Shown in pieces: positions 1 to 7,158 of a stretch of 15,847 nt of DNA. The first letter of the stretch is position 1. Every line of letters starts with the position of its first letter. Source of the stretch: Bacillota bacterium (GTDB lineage: Bacteria > Bacillota > Dehalobacteriia > UBA4068 > UBA4997); NCBI GenBank assembly GCA_017398165.1, contig JAFQHB010000131.1, forward strand, positions 1 to 15,847, in the 5' to 3' direction. The translations under genes and the position numbers were made by a program. The notes under the pieces were generated by a model. It ran no database searches. It saw nothing but the letters and a program-made list of their open reading frames with translations, and had not been told where the DNA came from.

Positions 1-1006
1 GTATTCCGCCGCTTATGAGCTTAATGATTCGTATTATTACCTGAAACGGCAGCTTTTTAATATCACAGTCGGTCTGATCGGTATGTTTGTGGCTGTCAAG
101 ATTGATTACCGCGTGTGGGGGCGGCTTTACATCCCGCTATTCCTGCTGGGTGTAGCATTGATGCTGATCGTGATGGCGACCGGCCTGGGTGACAGTGCCG
201 GTGGCTCGCAGCGCTGGATTCAGTTGGGATCGATACGCTTCCAGCCCTCGGACGTGATGAAGCTCTCCATGCTGGTGCTGCTGTGCCGGATGCTGGCTGA
301 TAAGAAAGGTGATTTCAGGAGTTTCGTTGAGGATTTCGTGCCGTATATCGCGATCACCGGCCTGAGCTGCGGTCTGGTGGCGATCAATGACCTGGGTACG
401 GGTATTGTGATGGGCGGTACGGCTTTTTTGCTCTTTATCATCGCCGGGGTGCCGATCAGGTATCTGTTCTCGCTGATATTGGCGGGCGTGGGCGCGGTGG
501 CGGCTATGATCATCGCCAAGCCTTACCGTCTGAAGCGTCTGACCAGCTTCCTCGACCCGTGGGCCAATTATTATGAGGGCGGCTATCAGGTGGTGCAGTC
601 GCTGCTGGCGATGGGCTCGGGCGGCTTGATGGATGTAGGCTTGGGCGAGGCCGGCGCCAAGTGGTTTTATCTGCCGGAGGAGCATACCGATTTCATTTTT
701 GCGATCCTGGTGGAAGAAGGCGGTTTCATCGCCGGGGCGGCGCTGCTGCTGCTTTTCCTGGCCTTTACCTGGCGCGGCTTTACGGTGGCGCTGAAGGTGC
801 AGGATTCTTTCGGGCGGCTGCTGGCGGCCGGTCTGACGCTGATGATCACCGTGCAGGCTCTGGTGAATATTGCCATCGCTCTGGGTATGATGCCGGTGAC
901 CGGTATCACGCTGCCTTTCATCAGCTATGGCGGCACTTCGCTGGTGATCTCGCTGGCTTCGGTGGGTGTACTGCTGAATATCTCCAAACACGTCAGGATG
1001 GATTAG
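1..1006 (+). CDS. ftsW: SEDS-family peptidoglycan glycosyltransferase FtsW (5' truncated)
   Basis: The reading frame is open from base 2, so the start lies outside the window; 334 residues are visible and the ATG at 83 is internal. The first visible residues (YSAAYELNDSYYYLKRQL) match the region after the first FtsW/RodA membrane segment, so only a short N-terminal part is missing. The protein has several hydrophobic membrane segments. It carries the family signatures GGYQVVQSLLAMGSGG, LPEEHTDFIFAILVEEGG, and near the C-terminus TLPFISYGGTS. The Asp in the HTDFIF loop belongs to the conserved region needed for glycan polymerisation in SEDS enzymes. The role inferred is polymerising lipid II into septal glycan with a partner class B PBP in the membrane. 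Position directly before murG favours FtsW over RodA or SpoVE, but the sequence alone does not settle this. Confidence 0.9.
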   Translation, partial: YSAAYELNDSYYYLKRQLFNITVGLIGMFVAVKIDYRVWGRLYIPLFLLGVALMLIVMATGLGDSAGGSQRWIQLGSIRFQPSDVMKLSMLVLLCRMLADKKGDFRSFVEDFVPYIAITGLSCGLVAINDLGTGIVMGGTAFLLFIIAGVPIRYLFSLILAGVGAVAAMIIAKPYRLKRLTSFLDPWANYYEGGYQVVQSLLAMGSGGLMDVGLGEAGAKWFYLPEEHTDFIFAILVEEGGFIAGAALLLLFLAFTWRGFTVALKVQDSFGRLLAAGLTLMITVQALVNIAIALGMMPVTGITLPFISYGGTSLVISLASVGVLLNISKHVRMD

Positions 1007-1107
1007 GCGTCTGAGGTGTTTGGGGGGACGGATATAGACGGATATATTCAGTCCTTGCGATTATCGTTGGGGCTTGAGAAAAAACTGTAGAACGGGATGA
1101 TGTTTTG
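1007..1107 (+). promoter_or_regulatory. ftsW-murG gap with tandem 10-bp repeat and weak promoter-like boxes
   Basis: This 101-bp gap contains an exact tandem duplication of GACGGATATA (1027-1036 and 1037-1046). The second copy ends in TATATT (1043-1048), a 5/6 match to a -10 box. TTGGGG lies 17 bp upstream (1020-1025) and keeps only the TTG of a -35 box. It could be a secondary promoter for murG and the genes below, but the match is weak. I see no terminator, so read-through from ftsW is expected. Confidence 0.25.
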
Positions 1108-2238
1108 ATGCGGGTGATGATAACGGGCGGCGGCACCGGCGGGCATATTTACCCGGCGCTGGCTATTGCGGAGGCACTGCGGCAGGAGTATCCCGGCTGC
1201 GAGGTAGTGTACGTAGGCAACGCACAGGGGATGGAGCATGGGCTGGCGGCTGAGGCCGGGTATCCTTTCGTGCCGATACACGTGGCGGGATTCTCCGAGC
1301 GTGGGCTGCTGAAAGCACTGGCGGTGCTGCGCCAGAACGTGCGCGGTGTGGCTGAGGCCAAGCGCGAGCTGAAGAAATTCCGCCCGGATCTGGTGGTGGG
1401 CACCGGCGGCTATGCCTGCGGCCCGCTGATGCTGGCGGCTGCCAAAATGGGCATACCCACGCTGCTGCATGAGCAAAATGCGGTGATGGGCAAGACCAAC
1501 ACTATCCTGAGCAGCCGGGTATCGCGCATTTGCCTGACATTCCCGGTGGCGGGGCTGAAGTCGGCGGCCGAGCGCAAGAGTGTTATCACCGGGCTGCCGG
1601 TGCGTGATGCGATACTGCGGGCGGATAAGGCAAAATCGCGTCGTTTGCTGGGGCTGGCGGCTGATGCGCCGGTGGTGCTGCTGACCGGCGGCAGCCAGGG
1701 TGCGCGGCATCTGAATCAGGCTTTTGCCGGGCTGTGGCGCGAGCTGCTGGCCGAGGGTGTGCAGATCATCCACCTGTGCGGTGACAAGCTGCTGGATGAA
1801 ACGGCGGCGCTGGCACAGCAGGCCGGTCTGCCGGTGGCGCAGGCTGATAGTGGCGTACCGCAGGCCGAGGGCGGCTTTTTGCTGTTGCCGTATCTGCATC
1901 ATATGGAGTACGCGCTGGCGGCGGCAGACGTGGTAATAGGCAGGGCCGGGGCTTCGTTTTTGGCGGAGCTGACGGCACTGGGACGCAGTGCGGTGCTGGT
2001 GCCGTATCCTTTCGCGGCGGGCAATCATCAGGAGCATAATGCCCGCGCACTGGTGGATGCCGGGGCGGCGACGTGTATCGCGGATGCGGAATTGAGCGCC
2101 GACAGCCTGCGGGCGGCTTTACAAAAACCGCTTTATGATATAAAATTAAGGGATGAGATGGCGGCTGCTTCGGCGGCGATCGGGCGGCGTGATGCCGCTG
2201 CGGCGATCGTACAGGAGGCGGCGCGGCTGATCGGCTGA
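1108..2238 (+). CDS. murG: UDP-GlcNAc:lipid I GlcNAc transferase MurG
   Basis: MurG transfers GlcNAc from UDP-GlcNAc to lipid I on the inner face of the membrane, giving lipid II. The 376-residue protein has both GT-B halves. The N-terminal half has the glycine-rich loop GGGTGGHIYPALA (residues 7-19), GTGGYACGP (98-106) and HEQN (121-124). The C-terminal UDP-GlcNAc half has GGSQGAR (194-200), GRAGA (278-282) and PYPFAAGNHQEHNA (299-312). I place the start at ATG 1108, which gives the usual MRVMITGGG beginning. A TTG directly before it (1105) would add one residue. The ribosome site is poor (GGGATG about 8 bp upstream), so translation may depend partly on upstream genes. Length is normal for the family. 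The next gene, murC, follows after 79 bp. Confidence 0.96.
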   Translation: MRVMITGGGTGGHIYPALAIAEALRQEYPGCEVVYVGNAQGMEHGLAAEAGYPFVPIHVAGFSERGLLKALAVLRQNVRGVAEAKRELKKFRPDLVVGTGGYACGPLMLAAAKMGIPTLLHEQNAVMGKTNTILSSRVSRICLTFPVAGLKSAAERKSVITGLPVRDAILRADKAKSRRLLGLAADAPVVLLTGGSQGARHLNQAFAGLWRELLAEGVQIIHLCGDKLLDETAALAQQAGLPVAQADSGVPQAEGGFLLLPYLHHMEYALAAADVVIGRAGASFLAELTALGRSAVLVPYPFAAGNHQEHNARALVDAGAATCIADAELSADSLRAALQKPLYDIKLRDEMAAASAAIGRRDAAAAIVQEAARLIG

Positions 2239-2317
2239 TCGGTTGATAAAAACCGATTCTTAGCAATAAAACTCATAAGGCAGGGGCTGACTCTGCCGTT
2301 TGAGGAGGTAGTACGAT
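2239..2317 (+). promoter_or_regulatory. murG-murC gap: two small hairpins and a possible weak promoter
   Basis: A 7-bp stem ATCGGTT/AACCGAT (2238-2244 with 2251-2257) starts at the last base of the murG stop codon. It has no T-run, so it is not a convincing terminator. A second 5-bp stem GGCAG/CTGCC (2279-2283 with 2293-2297) sits just before the murC ribosome site. TTGATA (2243-2248) with AATAAA 16 bp downstream (2265-2270) could form a weak sigma-A promoter. The murC ribosome site GAGGAGGT at 2302-2309 is strong, as expected for a TTG-initiated gene. Confidence 0.25.
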
Positions 2318-3703
2318 TTGTTTGATCAAATAAAGCACGTGCATTTTATAGGTATTGGCGGCATCGGGATGAGCGCACTGGCGCGTATCCTGTGCGGCTG
2401 GGGTGTGCAGGTATCCGGCTCGGACGTGGTGATGAGCAAGGTAACGGCAGGGCTGGCCGAGCTGGGTGCGACCATCTATCAGGGGCACGCCGCAGAAAAT
2501 CTGGCTGCCGACGTCGATCTGCTGGTGTATTCCTCGGTCATCAATGAGGAAAATCCGGAATATGCCGAGGCCAAACGCCGCGGTGTGCGTATTATCTGCC
2601 GTGCCGAGCTGCTGGCCGAGCTGCTGGCATTCCGCAGCGGTATATTGGTGGCGGGCGCGCATGGCAAGACCACGACTACCGGTATGCTGGGCACGGCGCT
2701 GCTGCATATGGCACAGTCGCCGACTATTGTGGTGGGCGGTATTTTATCGACCATCGGTACCAATTCCTGCTGGGGCGCCGGTGAGTATATGGTGGCCGAG
2801 GCGGACGAGAGCGACGGGTCTTTCCTGCTGCTGCCGGCACGGCTGGCAGTGGTGACTAATATCGAGAACGATCATCTCGATCATTACGGCAGTATGGAAA
2901 ATCTGGTGGCGGCTTTCCGACAGTTCATCAACCAGCTGCCGGCGGAGGGTCGGGCGGTGCTGGGTCTGGATTGCCCCATCCTGGCCGGGATGCTGCCGGA
3001 GCTGACCGGCGATTATGTTACCTTTGCACTGCACAACGATCAGGCGGATTATCAGGCCAAAAACCTGCGCTTTATCGGCGCCGGTTCGTTGGCGGAGGTC
3101 TGGCATCACGGCGAGCTGCTGGGTGAGATCGAGCTGGCGGTCCCCGGCGAGTATAATATGCAGAATGCTCTGGCTGCGATGGCGGCTCTGCACAGTCTGG
3201 GCTTTGGCTTTGCTGATATTGCGGCCGGTCTGGCGGCTTTCCGCGGGACGGGTCGGCGTTTTGAGTGTCTGGGTGCGGATACGGCACGTGATATTGCGGT
3301 ATATGATGATTATGCACACCACCCCAGTGAGATTAGGGCCCTGCTGGCCGGGGCGCGTAATCTGCCGTCCTCGCGTCTGGTGGTGGTCTTTCAGCCGCAC
3401 CGCTATTCGCGCACACAGCTGCTGTTTGATGAGTTTGCGGCGGCTTTTGATGCGGCCGATGTGTTAGTGCTGAACGAGATCTACCCGGCTTTTGAGGCCC
3501 CGATACCGGGGGTCAGCTCGCTGGCGCTGGCCGATGCCATCCGCGCGCACAGCAGCAGCCTGCCGGTGTATTACGCCGAGACAGAGGAAGACGTGCTGCA
3601 CACGCTGGATGAGTTGGTGCAGGACGGTGATCTGGTGCTGATCGCCGGGGCGGGCAATATACGTCATACGGGTGAGGTCTACGCGGCGAAGATCAGGGGG
3701 TAA
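2318..3703 (+). CDS. murC: UDP-N-acetylmuramate--L-alanine ligase MurC
   Basis: MurC is the cytoplasmic ATP-dependent ligase that adds L-Ala to UDP-MurNAc, the first step of the stem peptide. The 461-residue protein has the Mur ligase three-domain order. The N-terminal UDP-binding loop is GIGGIGMSALA (residues 12-22). The central domain has the ATP loop GAHGKTTTT (113-121), EADESDGSF (161-169) and NIENDHLDHYG (181-191). The C-terminal domain has YDDYAHHPSE (329-338) and FQPHRYSRT (358-366). The HGKTTTT and DHLDHYG versions are typical of MurC rather than MurD, MurE or MurF. The start is TTG at 2318; the strong GAGGAGGT 8 bp upstream and the standard N-terminus (MFDQIKHVHFIGIGGIGMS) support it. 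It ends 5 bp before murB. Confidence 0.97.
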   Translation: MFDQIKHVHFIGIGGIGMSALARILCGWGVQVSGSDVVMSKVTAGLAELGATIYQGHAAENLAADVDLLVYSSVINEENPEYAEAKRRGVRIICRAELLAELLAFRSGILVAGAHGKTTTTGMLGTALLHMAQSPTIVVGGILSTIGTNSCWGAGEYMVAEADESDGSFLLLPARLAVVTNIENDHLDHYGSMENLVAAFRQFINQLPAEGRAVLGLDCPILAGMLPELTGDYVTFALHNDQADYQAKNLRFIGAGSLAEVWHHGELLGEIELAVPGEYNMQNALAAMAALHSLGFGFADIAAGLAAFRGTGRRFECLGADTARDIAVYDDYAHHPSEIRALLAGARNLPSSRLVVVFQPHRYSRTQLLFDEFAAAFDAADVLVLNEIYPAFEAPIPGVSSLALADAIRAHSSSLPVYYAETEEDVLHTLDELVQDGDLVLIAGAGNIRHTGEVYAAKIRG

Positions 3704-3708
3704 GTATT

Positions 3709-4701
3709 ATGTCTGATCGGACGGACAGAAATTATAGCGATAAATACTATAACGATAAACATACAGAAGAATTGATGCAGGAATTTGCCGCCGGTTTCGG
3801 CGGCAAAATTTTGGCCGCAGCGCCGATGGCGGGGTATACCTCCTGGCGTATCGGCGGTGCGGCGGATTGGCTGCTGGAGCCTGCTACGCCCGAGGATGTG
3901 GCAGCGGTGCTGGAGCTTTGTGCGCGGCATCGGCTGCCGCTGGTGACTATTGGGCGGGGGACTAACCTGCTGGTATCGGATAGGGGCATCGCCGGTGTGG
4001 TAATGCGTATCGGCGAGGCTTTCTCGGCTGTGGAATATCTGGCGGATAACAGAGTGCGAGTCGGCGCGGGTGCGCTGCTGGCGACATTGAGCCGCGAAAC
4101 GGCGGCGCGCGGACTGACCGGCCTGGAATGGGCGTGCGGTATCCCCGGCAATATCGGCGGGGCGCTGATGATGAACGCCGGGGCCTATGGCAGCTCCATC
4201 GGTGAGCTGGTGACCGAAGTACAGGTGGCTGCATATACTGGAACAGAAAAAGCGAAGGCCGGTGTACGCAGGCTGAGCGCCGATGAGCTGAATTTCAGCT
4301 ATCGCAGCGGCTGTCTGGATGCACTGGCGGGGCTGTCGGCAGTGGCGCTGGAGGCTACGCTGCAGCTCGCCCCCGGTGATAGTGCAGCATCTCTGGCGCA
4401 GATCCGCGATACTCTGGCGGCGCGCGCCAAAAGCCAGCCGTTGGAGTATCCTTCGGCGGGCAGTGTTTTCCGCAATCCCGCTGGTTCCCATGCCGGGTAT
4501 CTCATCGAGCAGGCCGGCTGCAAGGGGATGGCCGTGGGCGGTGCCCAGGTATCGCTGAAACACGGTAATTTCATCATCAATACCGACGGTGCCAGGGCTG
4601 CCGACGTGCTGAGCCTGATCGAGCAGGTGCGGGCGGTGGTGGCCGAAAAGAGCGGTTATATTCTGGAGACGGAGGTGCGGCTGCTGGGCCGGGCAAACTG
4701 A
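3709..4701 (+). CDS. murB: UDP-N-acetylenolpyruvoylglucosamine reductase MurB (type II)
   Basis: MurB is the FAD- and NADPH-dependent reductase that turns UDP-GlcNAc-enolpyruvate into UDP-MurNAc. Visible motifs are the FAD-binding GRGTNLLVSD (residues 82-91), GIPGNIGGALMMNAGAYG (144-161), SYRSG with the substrate Arg (197-201), GSVFRNP with the proton-donor Ser252 (251-257), and LETEV with the conserved Glu (319-323). At 330 residues it is slightly longer than many type II MurB proteins because of a polar, Asp/Tyr/Asn-rich N-terminal tail of about 20 residues. The ATG at 3709 is preferred because AGGGGG lies 8 bp upstream inside the end of murC. ATG 3775 would remove the tail but has a poorer ribosome site. 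The 5-bp gap to murC suggests translational coupling. Confidence 0.96.
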   Translation: MSDRTDRNYSDKYYNDKHTEELMQEFAAGFGGKILAAAPMAGYTSWRIGGAADWLLEPATPEDVAAVLELCARHRLPLVTIGRGTNLLVSDRGIAGVVMRIGEAFSAVEYLADNRVRVGAGALLATLSRETAARGLTGLEWACGIPGNIGGALMMNAGAYGSSIGELVTEVQVAAYTGTEKAKAGVRRLSADELNFSYRSGCLDALAGLSAVALEATLQLAPGDSAASLAQIRDTLAARAKSQPLEYPSAGSVFRNPAGSHAGYLIEQAGCKGMAVGGAQVSLKHGNFIINTDGARAADVLSLIEQVRAVVAEKSGYILETEVRLLGRAN

Positions 4702-4722
4702 ATATAACTGGAGGGCGGCCTG

Positions 4723-6000
4723 ATGGATAAACTGGTGATCGTTGGCGGCAACAAACTCTGTGGCGAAGTGAGGATCAGCGGTGCGAAGAACGCCAGCCTG
4801 CCGATAATGGCGGCGGCGCTGCTGGCTAACGGCAAATGTGTGATACACAACGTGCCGGAGCTGGATGACGTCTGGGTAATGCTGGCACTGCTGGAGGAGC
4901 TGGGTGTAAAGGCGGCCTTTCGCGGTGGTGTGCTGCGGCTGGATACCACACACGCTGAGCCGCTGACGCCCGATCGAGAACTTTTGGGGCGCATCAGGGC
5001 ATCCAATCTGCTGTTGGGGTCGCTGGTAGGTCGCTTTGGCGAGGCCGAGGTAGCGGCCAGCGGCGGCTGCTCGATCGGGGCACGGCCGCTGGATCTGCAT
5101 TTTGCGGCGCTGCAGCGTATGGGGGTGCGCTTCCTGCCGACTCCGGAAGGGCATCTGGCCTTTTGCCGTGAGCTGCGGGGTGCGGATATCACGCTGGCCT
5201 TCCCCAGTGTGGGGGCGACCGAGAACGTGCTGATGGCGGCTGCCCTGGCTGAGGGGCGCACGGTGCTGCATAATGCCGCCGCCGAGCCGGAGATCGCTGA
5301 TCTGGCGGGGTTTATCAATGCTATGGGCGGCAGGATCAGCGGTGCGGGTACGGATACCATCATCATCGATGGGGTGAAGAAGCTGGGCGGCGCGGAATAT
5401 ACCGTGATGCCTGACCGTATCGAGACCGGGACTTTCCTGCTGGCCGGGGCGATGTGCGGCGGCAGTGTGGTGCTGCGGGGTGCCAGACCCGAGCATAACG
5501 GGGCGCTGCTGGCGGTGCTGCGGCAGGCCGGGGCAGGTCTGGCCTGTGGGGCGGATTTCATCGCGGTGCGCGGTGGCGGGCGGCTGCAGTCGCTGGATGT
5601 GGCTACCGCACCTTATCCCGGCTTCCCGACGGATATGCAGCCGCAGTTGGCGGCAATGCTGTGCCTGGCTGATGGCTGCTCACACGTCTGCGAGACAGTG
5701 TTTGAGAATCGCTTCCGTTATATTGACGAATTGAAAAAGATGGGTGCATCTATACAAGTCTCCGGTAATTGTGCTATAATTAAGGGTACATCCGGCTTAT
5801 CCGGGGCGGAGGTAACAGCTTGTGACCTGCGGGCCGGGGCGGCGCTGGTGCTGGCCGGGCTGGCGGCATCGGGCAGGACGATAGTGGAGCGCGCCGACCT
5901 TATCGATCGCGGTTATGAGGACCTGACTGCCAAGCTGGGCAGCCTGGGGGCTGATATCAGGCGTATCGCGGCGGGCGCCGGGCGAGAGCGTATATCATAA
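4723..6000 (+). CDS. murA: UDP-N-acetylglucosamine 1-carboxyvinyltransferase MurA
   Basis: MurA transfers enolpyruvate from PEP to UDP-GlcNAc, the committed cytoplasmic step of peptidoglycan synthesis. The 425-residue protein is full length. It keeps the active-site Lys22-Asn23 pair in ISGAKNASLP. The catalytic loop SGGCSIGARPLDLH carries Cys116, so fosfomycin sensitivity at this residue is expected (a Cys-to-Asp change gives resistance in some lineages). The substrate-binding PGFPTDMQPQ has Asp304, and FENRFRYIDELKKMG (327-341) is also present. The start ATG 4723 has GGAGGG 7 bp upstream. Many Bacillota have two murA paralogues; this one sits in the dcw operon between murB and ftsQ, and this window cannot show whether a second copy exists. 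An extended -10 sequence lies near its 3' end. Confidence 0.97.
   Translation: MDKLVIVGGNKLCGEVRISGAKNASLPIMAAALLANGKCVIHNVPELDDVWVMLALLEELGVKAAFRGGVLRLDTTHAEPLTPDRELLGRIRASNLLLGSLVGRFGEAEVAASGGCSIGARPLDLHFAALQRMGVRFLPTPEGHLAFCRELRGADITLAFPSVGATENVLMAAALAEGRTVLHNAAAEPEIADLAGFINAMGGRISGAGTDTIIIDGVKKLGGAEYTVMPDRIETGTFLLAGAMCGGSVVLRGARPEHNGALLAVLRQAGAGLACGADFIAVRGGGRLQSLDVATAPYPGFPTDMQPQLAAMLCLADGCSHVCETVFENRFRYIDELKKMGASIQVSGNCAIIKGTSGLSGAEVTACDLRAGAALVLAGLAASGRTIVERADLIDRGYEDLTAKLGSLGADIRRIAAGAGRERIS
5772..5780 (+). promoter_or_regulatory. Possible internal extended -10 promoter within murA
   Basis: TGCTATAAT is a perfect extended -10 element (TGnTATAAT) on the coding strand. It lies about 280 bp before the ftsQ start. 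No good -35 box is seen at the right distance, which extended -10 promoters can tolerate. It could give extra transcription of ftsQ. It may also be chance, since it falls in coding sequence (codons for Cys-Ala-Ile-Ile). Confidence 0.3.
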
Positions 6001-6051
6001 CGGCAGCGAGGCCGGTATCAGGCTTTTATGAGGGCTTTGCAGGAGGCTTTT

Positions 6052-6825
6052 ATGGGAGAAGTCGTTTCGTTTGAGAAAGAAAAAAAGCGTCGTCGTCGGC
6101 GTGTCGGTAGCTTTGCCTGGCTGGGCTGGCTGTTGATGATGCTGCTGTCGCTGGCTCTGGGCTTTGGTTTTGCCCAGTCGGCGGTGTTTAATATCCGCAG
6201 TATCGAATTCAACGGCAACCAGCAGGTAAGTGATGAAGAGCTGCTGGCGTTATCCGGTCTGACTATCGGCGAGCATATCTATGCTGCCAATATCGAAAGG
6301 GCGGAGACGATGCTGGCAACGCATCTGTGGGTGCAGCAGGTGGATATCACCCGCCGGCTGCCCTCTACGCTGCAGGTAAACGTGGTGGAGAGGGTGCCGG
6401 CTGCGGCTATCACCGGGGCGGATGGGCTGTATATCGTGGATGCTGCCGGGATGCTGCTGATGAAGAAGAAACTGCTGGAAGGGCTGCGGGTCATCGTGCT
6501 TTCGGGGATCGAAGCACCGCCGGAGGGCACGACCCTCGGCACTGTGCTGGAGGGGGACAAGCTGGCGGCGGCGATGGCCGTTATTCATCAGATGGACGAG
6601 TCCTCGGCCGGGCTGATATCGGAGATGGATGTCAGTGACCCGCAGAAGATCACGCTGCATACCAGCTATGGCGTGGATTTTTATATGGGCGATAAGAATG
6701 ACTTTATGAATAAGTTCTCGGTAGGGCTGAAGATATTGCAGGCTGAGAATGATAAGGGGTTGCTGGACAGCCTGAAGTATATAGACGTATCGCTGCCGGA
6801 TCAGCCGGTGCTGGCTTATCGGTAG
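6052..6825 (+). CDS. ftsQ: Cell division protein FtsQ/DivIB
   Basis: This is a bitopic divisome scaffold that bridges FtsB/FtsL (DivIC/FtsL) and late septal synthesis enzymes. The 257-residue protein has a short cytoplasmic tail rich in Lys/Arg (KEKKRRRRR, residues 9-17) and one membrane segment (about 22-44). An extracytoplasmic POTRA domain follows (about 45-114, from FNIRSIEFNGNQQVSDEEL to RRLPSTLQVNVVERVP). The rest is a FtsQ-type beta domain. I choose ATG 6052 because AGGAGG (6041-6046) lies 5 bp upstream. An earlier in-frame ATG at 6028 would add eight residues (MRALQEAF) but has no good ribosome site. Both ATGs end a copy of a 10-bp repeat. In many dcw clusters ftsA follows; here it does not. 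Confidence 0.93.
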   Translation: MGEVVSFEKEKKRRRRRVGSFAWLGWLLMMLLSLALGFGFAQSAVFNIRSIEFNGNQQVSDEELLALSGLTIGEHIYAANIERAETMLATHLWVQQVDITRRLPSTLQVNVVERVPAAAITGADGLYIVDAAGMLLMKKKLLEGLRVIVLSGIEAPPEGTTLGTVLEGDKLAAAMAVIHQMDESSAGLISEMDVSDPQKITLHTSYGVDFYMGDKNDFMNKFSVGLKILQAENDKGLLDSLKYIDVSLPDQPVLAYR

Positions 6826-6863
6826 GGGGATATTATCGCTGCGGAGCGGTGATTTTGCCCTTT

Positions 6864-6904
6864 TGTGACATTATGTGTGCATCCGGGTGTGTTATAATGT
6901 GACA
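6864..6904 (+). promoter_or_regulatory. Extended -10 promoter for ftsZ leader, within an imperfect dyad
   Basis: TGTTATAAT (6890-6898) is a perfect extended -10 element with no clear -35 box; TTATGT at 6871-6876 is a poor one. It would start RNA near 6905. It lies inside an inverted repeat: TGTGACATTAT (6864-6874) and ATAATGTGACA (6894-6904) pair at 10 of 11 positions across a 19-bp spacer. The right arm overlaps the -10 box and probable start point, so a dimeric regulator bound there would block RNA polymerase. The promoter call is fairly good; the operator is an inference. Confidence 0.55.
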
Positions 6905-7158
6905 GAGGGGATTTGGCAGGGGGGTTGCCGTGCGGCACCGCTGTTGGCGCTGCCTGCCGTTGATCTTGCCCCACCCATATACGGGAAAAGGCAGACTATC
7001 GTGGGAATTATGCCGGTATAAACAAAAAATCTCAAAAAAAATGTGAATGATAGCAGGATTTATATTGCATAACGCCGAAATAAACCAAGATTGAAGAATT
7101 AGGACAAGTAGATTTGCTTGCGAGCGCTTTTGATATGACGGAAAGGGGTTTTTGTGAC
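6905..7158 (+). other. Long non-coding leader before ftsZ with potential RNA stems
   Basis: There is no convincing gene in the 333 bp between ftsQ and ftsZ. The transcribed part, if the 6890 promoter is used, holds nested stems. GGCAGG (6915-6920) can pair with CCTGCC (6953-6958), enclosing GGTTGCCG/CGGCACC (6923-6930 with 6933-6939, one bulged base). Downstream, ATAC/GTAT (6979-6982 with 7016-7019) can enclose GGCA/TGCC (6990-6993 with 7011-7014). CCCAC (6970-6974) could instead pair with GTGGG (7001-7005), an alternative fold. An A-rich unstructured stretch (7020-7041) follows. TATATT at 7061-7066 could be a second weak -10 box. I do not recognise a known riboswitch class. It may be a regulatory leader or a small RNA. 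Confidence 0.4.

Noticed and set aside
3679..5496. A 605-codon minus-strand frame across murB and murA
   Set aside because: It is antisense to two well-supported enzymes, spans their junction and has a low-complexity Gln/His/Arg-rich translation, typical of a shadow frame.
7114..7158. N-terminal extension of FtsZ from TTG 7114
   Set aside because: The extra residues (MLASAFDMTERGFCD) do not resemble FtsZ N-termini, and the GAAAGGGG ribosome site at 7141-7148 lies inside this stretch.
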